This document shows positions 1-13,465 of a stretch of 64,000 nt of DNA, piece after piece; position 1 is the stretch's first letter; the number at the start of each line of letters is the position of its first letter. The stretch comes from Rotaria socialis (lineage: Eukaryota > Rotifera > Eurotatoria > Philodinida > Philodinidae). The translations under genes were made by a program, and so were the position numbers. The stretch covers positions 124,001 through 188,000 of the forward strand of contig CAJNYU010002985.1 in assembly GCA_905331475.1 (NCBI GenBank), read 5' to 3'. The notes under the pieces are model-generated. The model ran no database searches, was not told the origin of the DNA, and was given only the letters and a program-made list of their open reading frames with translations.

Positions 1-379
1 GTCTTCTTGTGTTGATTTTGTTACAGAAGGTGCTTGCCAAACTTTACCTTTCTTCTCACCTGGCGTATACGATTGATAATGATCCCAGTCTTTCTCATTT
101 TTTCCTTGTTCAGTGAGAAATTCAAGAAGTTTCGAACGATCATATGGACCAGTGGCAGTTTTAGTTGTCTGTGGTTTACAACGGTCGCTTGCTGGTAAAA
201 ATGAATTCTAAATAAATCGAATAGGAAAATTTCTAAATAATAGATTTATATGATAATTCGCATACTTCTGGATCGATAAGATCATTGACTTTTTCGAGAT
301 CTTCAGGACTGAGAGCAGCTAAAAGCGCATCGAAATCATCCATGCTAAAATCTTCATTTGGACTTTTTGTTGTTGCCAT
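1..379 (-). CDS. Tmod: Tropomodulin, N-terminal part (runs off the window)
   Basis: Caps actin pointed ends together with tropomyosin. Exon 1 is 266-379 (38 codons), followed by a 58-nt GT-AG intron. Exon 2 is 207 down to 1 and continues outside the window. Exon 1 is acidic and helical (DDFDALLAALSPEDLEKVND). Exon 2 starts with the family's NSFLPASDRCKPQTT block, then GPYDRSKLLEFLTEQG, which matches the tropomodulin N-terminal tropomyosin/actin-binding region in order and spacing. The start is the first ATG and fits the usual N-terminus. The leucine-rich repeat half is not in the window, so tropomodulin cannot be fully separated from a leiomodin-like relative. About 107 residues are visible. 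Confidence 0.88.
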
Positions 380-3300
380 TAGTGTTTGTTTTGTTTAGCT
401 CTATTAGAATGCACACTTGAAAAAATGGCAGCCAATGTAACAATGGAGCGTTACTGAAGTGTATAGTCCTAAAAAAAGAAACACAAATAATAAACATCAA
501 CGTAACAGATAAATCAACCAATCATAGTCGACTTTGATACGAACAGAATTCTTGATAAAGGATTATCTCATCATTTTCATTGGTCGAATAAAATGAACTT
601 ATCGAACAAATGTTATTTTCAAATAAGTTTTTTGACATATTATCTGGCATTTTTCAACGTCACAATAGCAATCGTGTCTATTAATGCCACTCAAAATATT
701 CATAAAAACAACAAAAACATTGTTCCTTGGTGGTTTGCTCTATAAATTGACGCTTACTTCTAGAATTTTTTCTAATAATTATTTCTTCTTCGTATGAAAA
801 CTTCCGTGAATGAGAAATTACTGTAATCGATCTGTGTACAAAAATGGTTGCTTCCAAACTAGAATATGACTAGAACACTTCCTTGTTCTCCAACAACTGA
901 AACTGAAATCCTTAAATCTTTCTAGGCAAAATATTCTTTCGAAACAGATGAATCATACCTTGCTAATACTTTAGCAGTTTTGAGTAGTCTTTGTAACTGA
1001 AGAACTCGACTCATTAGACAAAAACTGACCTTTCACGAGGCATTAATATGGGCATATCTCAAATGTTTTATCCTATGACGTCGTGAGCAAATTGTAAAAT
1101 ACACTAGCTCTTATTACTAGGTAGTGTCTATGAATAGCTCAAGAACTCGGCTGCAATTTGATCCACGATTCGGATCTGCACTATGTGCAATACCAAAAGG
1201 TCGGAGTATTCGTCCATTGCTTTTTCTACTTCAATATACGAAACAAAACAAAAAAGTTCATAGTTGATGATGATATAGATGTTGGCCACTTTATTAAAAC
1301 GAAAATAAACTCGATAAATAGAACGCAGCACGTATACTTGTGTCTGATTATTAACAAAAACATATCTCAATCTTTTTTCGAAACTAATCTCATCAATGAA
1401 TACAATCGTGCGTGTTGTTCATCCACAGGGATTGTAGTAAATTATCGAGATTATTAAAATTATTATCAACAGATCTAATTTTTAGATAGCATTAGTACTC
1501 TATGACTTGATACTTGTTTCATCATCAAATCACATAAAAATATAAACTAGTGCATTCTCTAGAAAGACAATGCATCTATTGTAATGGAACATTTTCGACA
1601 CCTTTGGGATTAGAAGGAAAAAAAACAAAAGACTACTTTAGTGATTGCTTGTCATAGACGCATAGATGAAGGAACAGATAAGTTGACATGTGACAAACTG
1701 TTGCTATCTTCAAAAATAAACAATCAAAATTAAATTAATTCGCCTTTCCTCGATGCACGCAAGCAAATGATTAGAACATTTCGTTTTGCTCGATGGTCTT
1801 GCTCTCAAATCATATTACATTATGGCTAGCATGAGAAAAGATCACTGACATTTTAGTAGAAATCTACATTTATTATTCCGTGTATGTATTAGTTTCACAA
1901 AAAAAATATATGACCTTCAACTATTCAATAGATTGCACAATATTCATCGAATACTGCGACGGTTAATTATGCTGTCTGCGAAAGACCAATTCTACATAAA
2001 ATACTAAGAGAGTCATAATGCGCTTGTAGGAAGATGATGATGATAAATAAACATTTCTCGATTGATTGTGAACATTTTTTGAGAGATCAAAGTCAGACAC
2101 GTAATAAATAGGGAAGAATTTTTACTTCGCCTCAGTGGGTTTTCCTTTTAATTAATGCGATGCGAAGCATGAAGCATTTCTGTAGCCCGTCGGGAGCTTT
2201 TTTTTACTTTTTTTACTTGAGATCGCACGCATCACATCTCGTCGTTTTGTGACAGAACGATCTCGAGAACACAAAATCGTAGAAAAGTAGTTAAAACGCC
2301 AGATGGAAGTATCGAGAGCGAACTTATAACACCTGTTTTCGAATCTTCAATCTGAAGTTCCGTTCTCTCAGAAATTTATTGCCAAAATGACGAAAATGGA
2401 AGAAATTTGTTGCGAAATAATTAAAGTGACGCCATCAACAGATGTTAGCCACTAGTTAATCGATCAATCGAATTCGATCCTTAAGAATGTATCGCTAAGA
2501 AAGAATAGAGTTTTCTCAGTGATGAATTTCATCATGTCGACATAGAATCCATTCAAGATTTCTCTGAATTGAAGAGTTTTCATGAAAATCCGTATCCCTT
2601 ACCACGCATCGCATTTCGTATACGAGTGCAACTCGGATACCATCTAGTTGCATTTAAAATGGCAGATGAATACTCGAGTCAAACGTTTAATTAAAAGTAG
2701 ATGGCTTTCTGGCTTCTTAGTTGCTTTTTTTAGCACTTAATGAAAATACAACATAGCACATCCATCATATGTCATGAAGCTCGTTTTAATTAAATATTAT
2801 GACAAAAAAACTGGCATATTTTTAGAAAAAATTAGATGAAGACGCAATTAGGCTTATTTTAACTTTATTTGAAGAGAACGTGATGTTCTTGCTATCAGCG
2901 TGGGGTGTAGCTGATGATGAAAGTAATAAAGTTTCAAGGAAAAGCTGGCAAATGTTGATTCAAATTAAGAGTCCACTTCGTTTTTATTGTGAAATCTAGA
3001 TTAAAGTTTTCAATTTATATGAATGGATCCGATAAGTATCTAACCGCTGAAACACATGACAATTTTGACGAAATTCCCATGAAACTTGCAGATTACCATT
3101 TTTTCAAGGAGTTCTCAGTTAGTTGCAATGAAATCCTAACAGAAAATTACAGCTAATCATCGATATCAAATGAATGCTTCAGACGACATTTTTAAATTCA
3201 GTCAAATGATAGAAGAAAATCTTGTTCATATGATGTTACAGCATAGTGGCTTCCATGTCATCAAGATAATGCTGTAGAAACAGTCGATTTCTTTTCGTGC

Positions 3301-3979
3301 GATATCGGTGGTACAACAAATATAAGAGATATTGATTTGCTGATCATTCATTTCGAATGAAATATTCAAAAGAAATCAATAGCACACAATGGAAAAGCTC
3401 TTGAAAATAAAAATAATTTCTCTGCAAATTCTACGACCGTGTAAATTTTTTCAATTGAGGTCAGAAGGTATTTTTATTGTGTTCTACTATTGACTTTTCG
3501 CATTAGTTGTTTGATACCTAAAGTGGCTCTTTATACTCTGTACTGAGTGTATGAAAACAATGCTGAAGGTAGAAAAATAACCATTGATTTAAACCATATA
3601 TACAAGTTTTGTTTGTCAGTCAAGTCCCACAAACAAGAAGTACTCTGCTTTTTTTGTTTTACATATGTGCATATACGCACGCGTATGGAATAAAGCAACT
3701 ATTAGCATTAATCATATTTCCCTTTCATATTACGTTTTAATGTATTTTTTATTGAATAAATTTACTCCATCAATCGATATCGTCTATAGAAAAATAAAAA
3801 AAGCATCGGAATTCGCCTGTATATGACAACTATTTCTTTTTGTATACATTATGATTTCTATTCGATAGATTAATAGGCTATAAACAAGCTTGATATTTAA
3901 AGAAAATGTGGCATAACAAAGATATTTTTAAAAGTGTGTTGTTTTTCGTGTCACGATTTTTCTATAGAATTGAAGAAAA
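380..3979. other. Intergenic, nothing recognised
   Basis: This 3.6-kb stretch lies upstream of two divergent genes (tropomodulin on minus, the small membrane protein on plus). I read both strands for exons with consistent splice sites and found none. The short open frames near 1128-1457 overlap each other on opposite strands and look random. It presumably holds both promoters, but no specific element can be supported. Confidence 0.5.
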
Positions 3980-4647
3980 ATGATTAAAAATAGTACATTG
4001 AAAAATAATCTAACTGCTATGATTGGAATATCTTCATTGAATTATGAAGATGATGGTGCTATCATGTATATTGTCACTGTTCTTATATGGTATTCAATTG
4101 GCACTGTATTGATGTTAGGAATGCAAATGTTAACTCATTCGGAAGAAATCGAAGATGCGAGTAAACGCCGAACGAGATTTTTAATTCGAAATTTAAATGA
4201 TCATAACAATACAAAAGCAATCTTAGGTGAGCCTATATTTACATATATCGTATTCAAATATTTTTCTTCTCATTTTTTACGTTTTTTTTAGAAGAATTAG
4301 GTAATAAGCAAAATCGAGATCGACTTTGGGACATTTATTTAGGTAAAACTCACGACAGGAAAGATCATTTAAGTCGTGCGGAAACTGTTCGCATACGACA
4401 TATTCAAAAACAATTAAATGTCATGCAAAGAAATCACCGATTAACATTCGATACGCTATGTCCTTCTCGTAGCAGTTCAGCAAATCGGCCGACTACCTCT
4501 CCAACGTCACCACGAATAACTGCTGTTGTAAGACGTCGTTCATCATTAAATCAACGAAGCCTTGATCGATGGAAAGAACTCACAAAGCAATCAGAACTTC
4601 GTGAACAATTGCCATGGGCTGTACAAAAACTAATGGCTCGACGATAA
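3980..4647 (+). CDS. Small single-pass membrane protein, paralogue A
   Basis: Two exons, 3980-4226 and 4292-4647 (65-nt intron, GT-AG), 200 residues. One hydrophobic segment near residues 30-52 (IMYIVTVLIWYSIGTVLMLG) follows a short N-terminus with NST and NLT sequons. The cytosolic-looking tail is basic and serine-rich, with the motif EELGNKQNRDRLWDIYL at the start of exon 2. A paralogue with the same intron position and phase lies at 44095-44791 on the other strand. Size, single membrane pass and the charged stretch ending in RLW recall KCNE potassium-channel subunits, but that is only a resemblance in layout. I do not recognise the family with confidence. Confidence 0.75.
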
Positions 4648-5304
4648 TATCAATTTCGGTGGCTCTAAAAGTTTTTACCCTCACTCATCATACAAAAATC
4701 ATGACTGAGCAATAAAATTTCTTGAATGTAAATTATTGTTTTGTTTTTTATTCCATGAAATTGATCAACAAATTTAACATCCGAAATTTTTCCATACTGA
4801 TCATTAATCTCAAGAAAACGAGCTTTCTTATTTTTGTTTTTTTTTGCGCAAACGAGAAGAAGAAAATGAAAAGAACTGTTTCAAATCAATCAAACAAACA
4901 AGCAAACAAACAAAGAAAAAAAAGATTTTTGAACACTAGACAAGCACAGAGAAAATCAACAAAATGCAGCGCGCAAATGGACGGACCAAAACAAAAAGAA
5001 AAGTACACATATGAATAAATGCCCATACGAATGGCGCCTTACATACAATATACAAATTTGAGATCAAACGAAAAAGAAAACATTCATATACGCACACGCA
5101 GAAACCAAGAGATTATTGAAGAAGAAAAAACCAGACGATCAAGGTTTGAAACAATAAAAGAAGGAACAGAGAAGAAGTAATCAATGAAAAAAAAAACGCG
5201 TTCGTGATTCAACATGAGACTGAATATTATATCACTGTTGGACAGACAGACATTTGGGGATGATAAGATGAGGACAAAATCAAGAAAACATCATCTACAG
5301 ATTG
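4648..5304. other. 3' flank between two convergent genes
   Basis: Lies between the stop of membrane protein A (plus) and the stop of the couch potato gene (minus). It contains an AATAAA about 60 nt after the plus-strand stop, then A-rich low-complexity sequence that is probably the 3' UTR of the minus-strand gene. The open frame at 4722-5018 is lysine/asparagine-rich and is a product of this composition. Confidence 0.5.
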
Positions 5305-8300
5305 TTACTGTCGTAAACGTTTCATGTTTTTATCGGATGTTGATAAATTTTCATCCATGGAACGTTTGAGCAATAGTTGTTGCTTCTCAACTAAATCAAC
5401 AATGGTCACTGGTTGCTGTTTTTGTTGGTTACTAAGGGCAGAAAGAACTTGTTGTTTATCAGATGTTAATTTAGTTGACGAGGACGAGGACGAGTCATCA
5501 TATGAATCACACGCTGATTGTCAGAGAGCTTTGCCCGGTCTTTAACGAAAATAAAAATTCGATGAAGAAACAAGACAAAACAACGAAATGATGAATTTTT
5601 CTTACAAAGCAAAGGACATATTTTTAAAATCATGTTCAGGAAAGCCAGTTAAAAATAATGTTGAGCATCCACCATTCATTTGTCCATTCGTTGCAACAGC
5701 TACATTCGATTGTTGTAATTGCGTCATGCCTTGTGTTCCTTGCATTGGATGGCCCAAACCCTAGTTAGAACGAAAGAAAAACAAACAAAAATGTAAATAT
5801 CAATGATAAATAGATGTGCCAAAAGAGTTTGTGTAACAAGCAAATTTGTGCATTAGAACAAATAGGAAATAAATATGAATATGCGCGCGTATGGACGAAA
5901 CGATTGATAAAGAAGACAAAGATAATGTACGAAAATAAACGTATGTAACTTTTATTTTGTCTTTCCATGATGATCATACACACGAATAAATGAAAAATTG
6001 TGAGAGAAGATTTACAAAAAGAAACTTCTCATGTAATATGCTCCGGTGTCATTCATTGAGTTCTGCTTTAAATGGTGTATACGCGCGCGCGTGTATGTGA
6101 AAATGTTTATTTGGAGCTGTGTCGAAATATAGAGTAAGAAAAAAAAGTAAAACAAATTGACACTATGCGTGCCAGTGGTCAGTGATCGATTGACTAATGG
6201 TGGAGAGATTTTATGTTTTCGATTCGATACTGATTTTGCTTTTGTTTTTGTTTATAAATGCTTTTCGAAACGTCGATACTTACATACACAGAGACATATC
6301 CTATCAGCTCATCAACTTAAATAAGATATACGAAGGAAAATTTGCTTGTGGTCAAATACAGCTTTGGAAAATTAAAACTAAGGCAACTTACCATAGGTGG
6401 ACCATGAAGAGCTGTATGTAATAAAGCTGGATGATGTAGACCAGCCGGGCCTAAATCGAATGTTAATGGTTGACCCCAGGCTTCAGTAGGAAAGAATGCG
6501 GCACCAAGTTCTTCTAGAAATAAACAACAAAAAAAGTTATTCAATTGTAAACAAAACTCCTCGAAAAACGTACGTGGAATTTGTATAAACTGTTGAGTTG
6601 CAGCTGTTAATTGATTCTGATTTGGATGTTTAGGCTTTTGAACTTTAGTATTCGATTTAGCAAATTCAAGTCGAAGAGTTGCTGGAAGATCAGGATCAAA
6701 TCGAACTCCCTAATTGATTTAGTAAAATAAGATAATAAACGAAAAGCAGACTTTTTTTTCTTTATGTTTACTGTGAGTTCTTGTTTAGCTGTTTCAGCAT
6801 CAACGCGACTGGCAAATGTGACAAATCCAACAGGTGATAAGTTTTTACCGTTTTTATTTGTTACTTTGAGTAGACTTCCTTCATAACCCTAAATAATAGG
6901 AGCAACAAAATATAACACATACATAATAACCATATCGGTCATACGTGTCCTATTCAATTCTATATTCGATCATTCAATAGACAAACTTCTAATGAAAAAT
7001 ACTTCTGTCTCTCTATCCGTCAATCAAATTCATTCAAGAGATATGTTACAAAGAAAAAACACTCTAGATGACATATATCTACTAGTTAGGTGTGATATGA
7101 ATATAACATATCACATCAAAACCAATAAAAAAGAACTAATTGTATAAATTATTTACCTTAAATCCGCGAAATAGAAGATAGAGTTCTCGTGGTTTAGCAT
7201 CCATGGGTAAACCGGATACGAATAAAGTCCGAACCTAGAATAAATAATATTTTAGATTAATTATTCAGAAACAAAAATTTTAATGATTATCTTGTTTTTT
7301 TCTAAAGATCAAATATCGTTTCATCTCATTAGTACTAATACACGCACATACCGGTCGTCTGTACAACAGATGCATCTTATCATTATTTGAGCGCAATGTT
7401 TTTTTGTTGGTGTTAGTCTCCGTGCTGCTAGTTGCACTACCATTGTCGACTGTTGTTTCATGTGTCATTTCTCGTCTGTTATTTTTTTCTTATTTTTTAT
7501 GTATGTGCGAACTACAGTTGAGGTGATGATGATGACGAAAATCTAGTTATGTTTTGATCAATAATGCGAAAGAGAGAAGGAGAGATTGAAAAAAGCCCAA
7601 GTGAATGACACACTTGAAGTGAACAATTCTCCTAATTGAGAAATGAAGAGTAATGATATGGAGGGGGACGACGACAAGTAACGACAACTAAGGAGAGAAA
7701 AAAAGAGAGCGAGAAAATACGAGACGAAAAAAAAATGTTGTTTATACAATTGGTGATGACGAGCACAAGAGATGTTGCGTGTTGATCTAACTTGCATATG
7801 TGCATCCGGTGTGTCGATGTGTATATGTATGTGCTTATAATTTTCAATCAGATAATGAGCGACATCAAGAAGAAGGAGCTGAAAAGATTTTCTCTTCCAT
7901 AAAGTAAAACATAATCAGAGTAACAACAAAAAGATGAATTTACAGCTGCTGGTTAGACTTACCTCTGGCTTACACGACACTGATGATGGTGATGGCATTG
8001 TCGTGCACATACATACACACTTCAAAAGGCTTTTACAGTAAAGAGAAAAAAAAATAGACCGAGATGACGATGATGGCAAAGAAAAAGCCTTTGTTCGAAT
8101 TAATTGAATTTTATGGATCAATACTTGAAAATGAATAGATATATACAACGACGTCTCTATGCATATATATATATACGTGTGTTTGCCACAATTAAATAGA
8201 CAGAAGAACAAAAAAAAGTAAAAGAAGACGAGTCGATTGAGAACTCGTATATATAAAACAAAAAAAAACTCATTTGCTTTTTCGCTTCTTGCTCCTTTTT

Positions 8301-10298
8301 TTCCTATTTGCTACTGAATTGACGCATTTTTAAAATTCCAACTTTCTGTAATCATAAAACAATAACAAAAGTGAAAGTGTAATCAAAGGTTACTGGGCAT
8401 ATGATAGATGTAGTACCATACGTCATGTAATACGAGAAGATCAAATCAGTTCTTTCTTCATATTTTTTTATTGTAACTTTTCAAACTCATAGGAACAACC
8501 TTTCCTGGCAAGAGATTAGAAAAGAACCCTATACTAATTTTGTTGGAACATATAATAATGATGTGTATCTTTAGTTCAAAAGATTGTTTCTTTCAATCAT
8601 ATACGCCAACAATGATGGCGTGACTAATTATGTCCGAAACATGATTGCGTGATAACATAGTCGTGCTAGTCTCAACTCGACTAAAAGCTTTTTTTTTTGT
8701 CTTTCTTCTATTTCGATGTCCATAGCCTCCGCATGCGAACGTGTCCGTAGTTCGACATACTGAGTCGATCGATCTATTGATCGCTGCTAAAAGTATAGTT
8801 CTCCTATGTATTTTGTATACATACACGAACGAAACAATCTGTGTGTGTGTATATTTATCTTAATCATTATCTAGGGAACACTTGTCGTCACCTAGGGATA
8901 ATTTAATATCCACCAGATTTTTGATTTCTTATTGTCGAAGTGCAACAGCAAATCACACGAGCACACAAAGCAGTGAATGATAGTGATGGAATGTGGGATA
9001 GAAAGTAAAGCAGAAGGATATATTTGTCGGATAGAAATCCGATTGGTCCCTCTGGCAACACAATTTAATTGTTCATATGGATAATTGTTTATCGTGTTTA
9101 TATGTATAGATAGAGAAAACAAAACGTGATCATGGTAGTGCACAAGCGCCATCGACTATAAGTGCTGCAAAGGGTTACGTGCTAATCATTCTAGTAATGT
9201 GTAGAATTTAAAAATAAAACTCATGTGTAGTTTTAAAATCGATTTTGCTACTTACTTCATTTAGTTCGTCAGTAGAACTTTTCATCTTGTAGCAATGACT
9301 ACAATAGACAGTACATAATAAGACGAATTGATAACTATATACAAATACGAACGAAACAAACTCTATTCGTGCTTCTTCGGGTTTTTTTCTTCTTCTTCTC
9401 TCTTTTATATCTATTCAACCCCAGCAATCAATATAAATATATGTATATATGTTCAATAACGATTGTAAAGAGAGGACGATAGTAAGAGTATGTGGTAGTG
9501 GTGGTGTTGCTCGGTCGTTTGCTGCCGCCACTATAGTCGCATCACCATATCAATTTAAATAGGTAACGCGAGAGGAGTAAAAAAATGCGATTACATACTC
9601 TCATTTCATTTTCAATCAGCGAAGGAAAAAGAGTAGAGAGAAAAAAAAATCGATAGAAAGTTCTTGGTTTTCCTCGACTCTCTACATACTTCTTCCGTCA
9701 AACATTATTATTCAAGAAGAAAATAACTTTTTTAAATGCATTAATAAAGAGAAAAAAAAGAAACAGGAAATCAATTGGAAACAAGACGAAGACGGAACGA
9801 GAGAGAGAGAGACACACACATAAGAAATTGATCGGAACGAAGGAATGGCCCGATCACTTGTTATACATAAAAAAAAAGTTTATTTAATGTATCCTCCAGT
9901 AATGGCAACCAACTGATCGTCTACAATCGGAAACACTTTTTCATTCAGGTAGAAAAATAACTGAGTAAATAATGATCGAATGGATATTCGATCGTCTAGA
10001 ACGCTAGATATTTATTAATGAGTTTTTTCAATGGAACGAATCGAAATCGAAAGTCGATCTGTATCTGTGTTCTTTGCATATGTTTTAATGATTGTTTTTA
10101 TGGTATCTTCATGCATCCATATGCTGATCGCGTTTTTAGCATTGACATTTACCAAAATCAATCGATTAGAATACGGCGAATCAATCAATAGATGTCGAGA
10201 GATATATGTTTTTCTTTTTAAAATTCAAAATATATATATATGCATCTTAAGTTCGCTTAACAAAATGATCTTGAAAATCGACAAAAAGTTACTTTCAT

Positions 10299-10333
<35 letters not shown>

Positions 10334-13300
10334 CGAAAATCTATGCTTTACTTTGTCTAAGAAAATAGTCGTCATATGAAATCTAAACTTAAAATCTACC
10401 ATTCACTAAATTATATATCTACAGTAGAAGTTCAAAATCAATCATCGATTCGATCGAATCGATAATTGATTTAAAAAGAATATACATACCGATTCTTTCC
10501 AATCAAAAATGATAAAGGCAGTTTCGTTTTGAAATTTACTAAGATCACTGTTCTGTGAAGTATAAATATACTACGCTAGAGTATTTATCTAATGATATAA
10601 ACAATCCGAATGTCTGTAAGAAAAAAAAACCTCAACTCAGATGATCGAAATGTACGCGATGTACACGCATACAGTATTGTCTTAACAAAAGAGACTAACG
10701 TTTAGGTTGTCCTGCCTATTCCTACGTATGAAAAGAAAAGAAAGCGTAATGAAATTGTTGATTATATATACATACAAGGTCGCAATAATATATGGATCTG
10801 CCTGGATACCAGACGCTATTTAAAAAGGTCAACTATTAACTTATTAGGTGCGATATTACTCGCTAATTTGAATATAACAATGTTTACTTTTTTGTTGCAC
10901 ATATTAACAAATGCTTACCTAGGATCAGTACTGCTTCCACTATTATTTGTATCTCCATTGAGAATAACTGGTTCCATCACAATTAATGCAACAGCAACAA
11001 AAAAATTGAGACAACTTTTAGTTTTATATATGTGTGTATGCAGTTTCTACTTTCTGATTTGTATGTATGCTGCTATTCCATGTACAAAAGGGACATTAGT
11101 AATAATAAAAAAAAACGAGCAGAAAGCTATACGAATGGGATTATCGTAGTAACATTTTTTTTCTTGTTACTACATTGTTCTATTGTGTAAATAAAAATAA
11201 GAGTCTTTCTCGTGTAGTACAATTGTAATCCCATATGGTTTATATTGTTCTTTGGTTTTTTTTCAATCATACATATGAGATTTCTTTTATATTTTGATTT
11301 CAAAGTAAAATGTTGCCCGCAGGTAACACAGTCACGGACTAGTGTCAATTTCAATCACAGAAAGCAATGCCATCTTGACTACTATTGTTTCGTTATTCTC
11401 TTCTTTTCTCGTTCACTCGACGATTCGATAAGTGCCTACTAGCAGCAGCAGCACGGTTATAATAATTGTCTGTATATTTTCAATAAGAATAATGTTTCTT
11501 TTTTTTTTATTTCTTCTACGTTTGCTTTGTCTGTAGAGAAAAAAAATACACGACCGAATAAGTTAAAGTGTGACCATTATTATTATATTTAAATAAATTG
11601 CTATCTTCCTGTTCGAAGAAAAACTGTAGAATTTTACTACTCTCTTATGTAAAGATAAATATCAATGCTATATATATATAGCATTTATTTTTTTTTCTTC
11701 ACAGATTTTGATATGCTTGTAATGAATAGTTCCCTTGTGTGATAATAATAATGGCGATGATGAGTAAGAAAAGAACAGAAGGAAAAAGAACGACATGGAT
11801 GTACGTGTGAATTGCCCAAGGAACAAGTGGAAAATCGATTTTCTTTTCTTTTTTTAATAAGAAATGTATCTCTATCATTCATCACGTCTTAGTAATATCC
11901 TTTCTTTCATTTATTCAATCGCTACAAAGAACAGCTGTGCACTCTAGCAATTAGTATATGGTCGGTCGGATTTTCGTCTTTCAGCCCATTAACTGCATAT
12001 GCTGGCCACATACTTAGTAATGTAATAAGCAGAAAGCATCGACGATCCATGTACATCACATCATTCGTGCGTAAGCTTTCTTATTGGCATACACATCGAT
12101 CTTTGACAATTTTTTCTTCTTCTTTGATTATAAGAATCAGACATATATAAATATATATATATATATATACAAGCAAAGGTTTCTTCTACAATGAGCAAGT
12201 CATATAAAAAGAAAAAAAAGGTTAATGTCCTGCGTCTATTCTCGCCTTACTTGCTAGTAGGTTCATAGGCTAACATTGGTAACATCTGCATCGTTCTTTG
12301 ACAATTGATAAGAAATATGAGAACGATAGAAGGCACAAAGTAAGAAGCAATAAAATGCAGGATAAAAATAATGAGAGTATATAAAAAATAAACTTTAATT
12401 TTTTTTCTTTCTATTTGAAATTTTCATATAACTTCATTTGGAACATCTTATAGAGATGTTTGCATGACAATTATATTTTAATTATTATTAACTTTCGCTT
12501 AGATGGTTACCATTGTTAGTTTATTAATTGATGCAAAAGGAAATAATACGAGAGAAACATAACTGCCTTTGTTCAAGAGCTGATTATTCTATCTGGCGAA
12601 CAATGCCGATGACTGATTGATTAAAACATCAATAATTATGAAGTGGAAACTAACAAAGTTAGTTCTCCCCGAACGAGGAAAATATGTCCGAACAATATCA
12701 CTTTATCGGAAACAATTGACAAAAAGACGATGATCGGCCAAAAAAGAAATCTCGCATACTTCCATCTTTTTATACTAATAATGTTACTGAATCGATCAGA
12801 ACAATCAACGATTAGGATCTTGTCGTGTGCACATATGTATATGCAACAAAAGAGAAAGAGAAGACAGACAGACAACAAGATAAACACATACGATGGAACA
12901 ATTAGAGATTGAAGTATACCAGGTGGTAATCTCCTTATTGTTACTAATGTAAAGATAAGAATCTAATCATATGTCTACAGTAAAATCCTAGGCTTTCTAT
13001 TTTCAGACTTACCTCATCATCGGTTAAACCGATATTGTTTATGGATTCCATACTCTGTGAAAGACTATGTCCACTAGAACCACCGCCACCACTATCATCG
13101 CCATTGTTAGTTGACAATACTGATGACGTGTTGTTATTATGTGTCGTCAATAGTGAAGCGGCATTGTTAGTATTAGCAGTTACTAATGAGTGAAGTGTAT
13201 CACCGTTAGATGGTATTCTTGAAAATTGCTGATAAGAATTTGCTGAAGCAGAAGATCGCTGAAATGGGTAGGGAATTTGATGAGAAGCAACATGATGAAC

Positions 13301-13465
13301 GGAATGAAGTGTTGCCGATCCTGTCGCTTGTGGGGGCTTTGTGAGTGTTTGTTTAATCATTGCTGATTTCGTTCCTATAGAAGACGAAGGTTCTGGTAAA
13401 AGATAAGCGGCAGAAGATGCCATTTGCATGTTTAATTCTGTAGAAGTCGCCGAATCTAAATACAT
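5305..13465 (-). CDS. cpo: Couch potato / RBPMS-type RNA-binding protein
   Basis: Nuclear or cytoplasmic RNA-binding regulator with one full RRM. Common exons: 7157-7234, 6772-6888, 6574-6709, 6392-6513, 5606-5760, 5305-5431; all junctions keep frame. The RRM carries RNP2 LFVSGLP and RNP1 VGFVTFAS, between family signatures [20 protein letters not shown] and [21 protein letters not shown] Gln/Pro-rich tail follows, with [10 protein letters not shown], which looks like the start of a second RRM that is not continued. The last exon uses a strong acceptor at 5432-5433; reading past the donor at 5601-5605 would stop at once. The long form starts in exon 13013-13465 (Ser/Asn-rich, 151 codons), whose first ATG overlaps a possible acceptor (TATTTAG), so a further upstream exon is possible. 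The short form from 7468 is 283 residues. Confidence 0.92.
7352..7468 (-). CDS. cpo: Alternative first exon 1d of cpo
   Basis: Thirty-nine codons from ATG 7468 ([15 protein letters not shown]...) to LLYRRP, followed by donor GTATGTG. It ends in phase 0 and joins directly to the common RRM exon beginning VRTLFVSG at 7234. It is the exon nearest the RRM and gives the shortest transcript. Confidence 0.72.
7963..7998 (-). CDS. cpo: Alternative first exon 1c of cpo
   Basis: Twelve codons ([12 protein letters not shown]) followed by GTAAGT. Phase 0, so it splices in frame to the same acceptor at 7234. The frame stays open upstream, so translation could start a few codons earlier. Supported by splice consensus, phase and the terminal Glu shared with the other first exons. 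Confidence 0.55.
9256..9285 (-). CDS. cpo: Alternative first exon 1b of cpo
   Basis: Ten codons ([10 protein letters not shown]) followed by GTAAGT, phase 0. It joins to VRTLFVSG with an acidic run just before the RRM, as in RBPMS proteins of other animals. Too short to be certain, but start codon, donor and phase all fit. Confidence 0.55.
10303..10329. repeat. (GA)n microsatellite
   Basis: About 13 uninterrupted GA dinucleotides inside the long cpo intron. Other short tracts in the same intron include (AT)n at about 12149-12169. Confidence 0.9.
13013..13465 (-). CDS. cpo: Alternative first exon 1a of cpo (long form)
   Basis: A 151-codon exon rich in Ser, Asn, Thr and His, with a glycine run ([13 protein letters not shown]), ending [11 protein letters not shown] before GTAAGT. 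Phase 0 to the RRM exon. Low-complexity N-termini of this type are usual in couch potato isoforms. The intron to the RRM exon is about 5.8 kb, far longer than the others here, and contains exons 1b-1d. Confidence 0.75.

Noticed and set aside
1128-1457. Overlapping open frames on both strands upstream of paralogue A
   Set aside because: They overlap almost exactly, have no motifs and no splice partners, as expected from chance in AT-rich DNA.
5324-5545. Plus-strand ORF of 73 codons
   Set aside because: Antisense to the last cpo exons, whose minus-strand frame carries matching splice sites and protein.
10920-10964. Minus-strand exon-like [19 protein letters not shown] followed by GTAAGC
   Set aside because: Looks like a fifth cpo first exon but ends in phase 2, so it cannot join the phase-0 RRM exon in frame.
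12240-12295. Minus-strand [13 protein letters not shown] before a GTAAGG donor
   Set aside because: Ends in the wrong phase for the common cpo acceptor, and no intermediate exon was found.
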